This document shows, in pieces, positions 62,591-64,000 of a stretch of 64,000 bases of DNA. A program made the position numbers and the translations under genes. Positions within the stretch are counted from its first letter, which is position 1; each line of letters begins with the position of its first letter. The stretch comes from Planctomycetota bacterium. GTDB lineage: Bacteria > Planctomycetota > Phycisphaerae > Sedimentisphaerales > Anaerobacaceae. Location of the stretch: positions 1 through 64,000 of the forward strand of contig JALORE010000001.1 in assembly GCA_025459125.1 (NCBI GenBank). The letters run 5' to 3'. The notes beneath the pieces were generated by a model. It was not told the DNA's origin. It saw only the letters and a list, made by a program, of their open reading frames with translations, and made no database searches.

Positions 62591-63529
62591 TCAACAGCCC
62601 CCATCGTCTTCGGCGACCAATCGATAGACGCGCTTACGCCTCCGGAGGATCCCCTGTTTGACCATCCAGTCGATCCGGGTCATGACCCGCGAGCGTGTGC
62701 AGCCGCTGCAGGCGCGAACGATATCCTGCATGCCCCACACCGGCTGGTGCTGGCGAACGTAGTCGATGATGGTCTTGTCCATGATCTCCACCGGCACGGG
62801 TGACCGGGTGACTTTCACCTGCACACCCGACGCGCGCTCCTCGCTTTTCTTGGCGCAGGCGTCCTTATACTTCTGGCTGCGCTCGCGGTGGAGCTCGTGG
62901 GCGGTCTTGTCCTGGGCCTCGGCCTCGGGGTCGCGCTTGTCGGGCTCGATCTCCAGGTCGTAGACCGTGGCCGGCTTCTGCTGCCCGGGCGCGGGTGCCC
63001 TGGGATCGATCCACCGGCTTTGTCTCAGCAGCGTGTTCTGACAGCCGGTGCTGCTACAGGCGTAGTCGCGGATGGTCCCGGTGGCCTCGTCCACGAGCTC
63101 GACCCGCAGTAGCCCCTGGTCGCACTGGCGGCATGCCACGGGCGTGAGGTCCCCGGGTTCCACATGTGCGGGGATGTCCTCGCCCCTACCCGCGCAGTCG
63201 CCGCGCAGGTCACAGATGCGGCACTGGGGGGCGTTCGTGAGGTAGCTCCGGCGGAAGCACGGTGGCTTGCCCTGGCGCTCGGCGCGCATGCGCTCGACCG
63301 CCTGGCGCAGCTCCGGCAGGGTCTCGCCCTCCAGCGCATAGCCGTAGCTCAGGGCCTCCCGGCGAAGGGCGTCGAGCTCGTCGCGCTTGGCCTTGAGGTC
63401 GATGATCTCCTGCTCGCGCTCGGCCCGTCGGATGGCAGCCTTCTCCTCGCGGGTCTTCTGCCCACGACGCCGTGGCGGGGGTTTCTCCGGCAGCTGAGGT
63501 CCGTCGTCGTTATCGAAGTCATTGTCCAT
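62591..63529 (-). CDS. Multi-Cys DNA-binding-like protein with C-terminal wHTH
   Basis: CRICDLRGDC...CRQCDQG...CSSTGC; IIDYVRQHQPVWGMQDIVRACSGCTRSRVMTRIDWMVKQGILRRRKRVYRL. Confidence 0.55.
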   Translation of the reverse strand: MDNDFDNDDGPQLPEKPPPRRRGQKTREEKAAIRRAEREQEIIDLKAKRDELDALRREALSYGYALEGETLPELRQAVERMRAERQGKPPCFRRSYLTNAPQCRICDLRGDCAGRGEDIPAHVEPGDLTPVACRQCDQGLLRVELVDEATGTIRDYACSSTGCQNTLLRQSRWIDPRAPAPGQQKPATVYDLEIEPDKRDPEAEAQDKTAHELHRERSQKYKDACAKKSEERASGVQVKVTRSPVPVEIMDKTIIDYVRQHQPVWGMQDIVRACSGCTRSRVMTRIDWMVKQGILRRRKRVYRLVAEDDGGC

Positions 63530-63740
63530 GGTCGTTCACTTCAAACTCTGCCTCTACCCACTCGAACGGGGCATTGACTCGAATGGGTATTTGGCAGCGG
63601 AGCACTTCTCCCTCGAAGTCGCACTCGCACTCCTCGAACACCAGGGCCGCCCTCGGGACCGAGGCACAATCGGGGATGTCCGCGGAGATGTCGCAGCCCA
63701 GGGCGCGGAGCTCGGCTGCGCTGATTCGGTCGTTGATCAT
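63519..63740 (-). CDS. Small acidic hypothetical protein
   Basis: Trimmed to MINDRISAAELRALGCDISAD. Confidence 0.5.
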   Translation of the reverse strand: MINDRISAAELRALGCDISADIPDCASVPRAALVFEECECDFEGEVLRCQIPIRVNAPFEWVEAEFEVNDHGQ

Positions 63741-63991
63741 GGCTGTAAGTCCCCGCAGTAGGCGCACCACGCGCGACCGCCCTCGTCAGCGTGTCCCGGG
63801 CATGTGGTAAAGCGGCGCAGCCAGAGCTCGGCCTGCTGTGGAGTAAGCAGGTCGGCCGCCTGGGCAAAGTTGATGATCGCCCCCGCGCATGCCAGCTGTG
63901 GAGGGCTGCAGTCATCGCGCAGGGTGCGCCACACGCTGTAAAGAGCATCCCAGGCTCGTGGGTTTGCCACCGTATCTCGCTCATCGGTCAT
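63737..63991 (-). CDS. Hypothetical protein
   Basis: 84 aa; C-terminal CPGHADEGGRAWCAYCG. Confidence 0.5.
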   Translation of the reverse strand: MTDERDTVANPRAWDALYSVWRTLRDDCSPPQLACAGAIINFAQAADLLTPQQAELWLRRFTTCPGHADEGGRAWCAYCGDLQP

Positions 63992-64000
63992 GGCAGTCTC

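Noticed and set aside
1-64000. tRNA genes, integrase or transposase
   Set aside because: I saw no cloverleaf-supported tRNA, tyrosine/serine recombinase signature or IS-like inverted repeats; absence not proven without tRNAscan/HMM search.

Overview
GC-rich window of a large tailed-phage (or prophage) genome. Essentially every credible gene is on the minus strand, packed with ATGA/TGATG overlaps; the very long plus-strand ORFs look like antisense shadows. Read in transcription order (high to low coordinates) it contains: (i) small early genes with many Zn-ribbons, a DEDD-type exonuclease, an ASCH-domain protein and a deoxyribosyltransferase-like protein (64-57 kb); (ii) a lambda-O/P-like replication module: initiator-like protein, DnaC-like ATPase and a DnaB N-domain-only protein (57-53.7 kb); (iii) small regulators, a resolvase-like protein and a ParB-MTase (53-48 kb); (iv) a lysis region (44.4-41.3 kb); (v) TerL, then huge polyvalent proteins resembling the P1 Dar/Ddr internal antirestriction proteins (41-24 kb); (vi) portal, MuF-InPase-acetyltransferase fusion, protease and capsid (24-15 kb); (vii) neck/tail proteins with contractile sheath and tube (15-0 kb). 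The most striking observation is a 200-aa intein inserted directly after the DEAH box of the DarB-like SNF2 helicase. Its linker carries a complete out-of-frame (+1) ORF for a DUF559/Vsr-like nuclease, i.e. a nested, overprinted homing-endonuclease candidate. Other notable signals: a GGYxKxxGxGYxYWYP motif used five times as domain headers in the polyvalent proteins; an iteron-like origin candidate inside the initiator gene; a 10-bp phased iteron array plus promoter upstream of an RHH-like gene; a 19-bp tandem duplication that breaks a Zn-ribbon gene; and several structured intergenic elements. All annotations are from reading the sequence; no database search was run.
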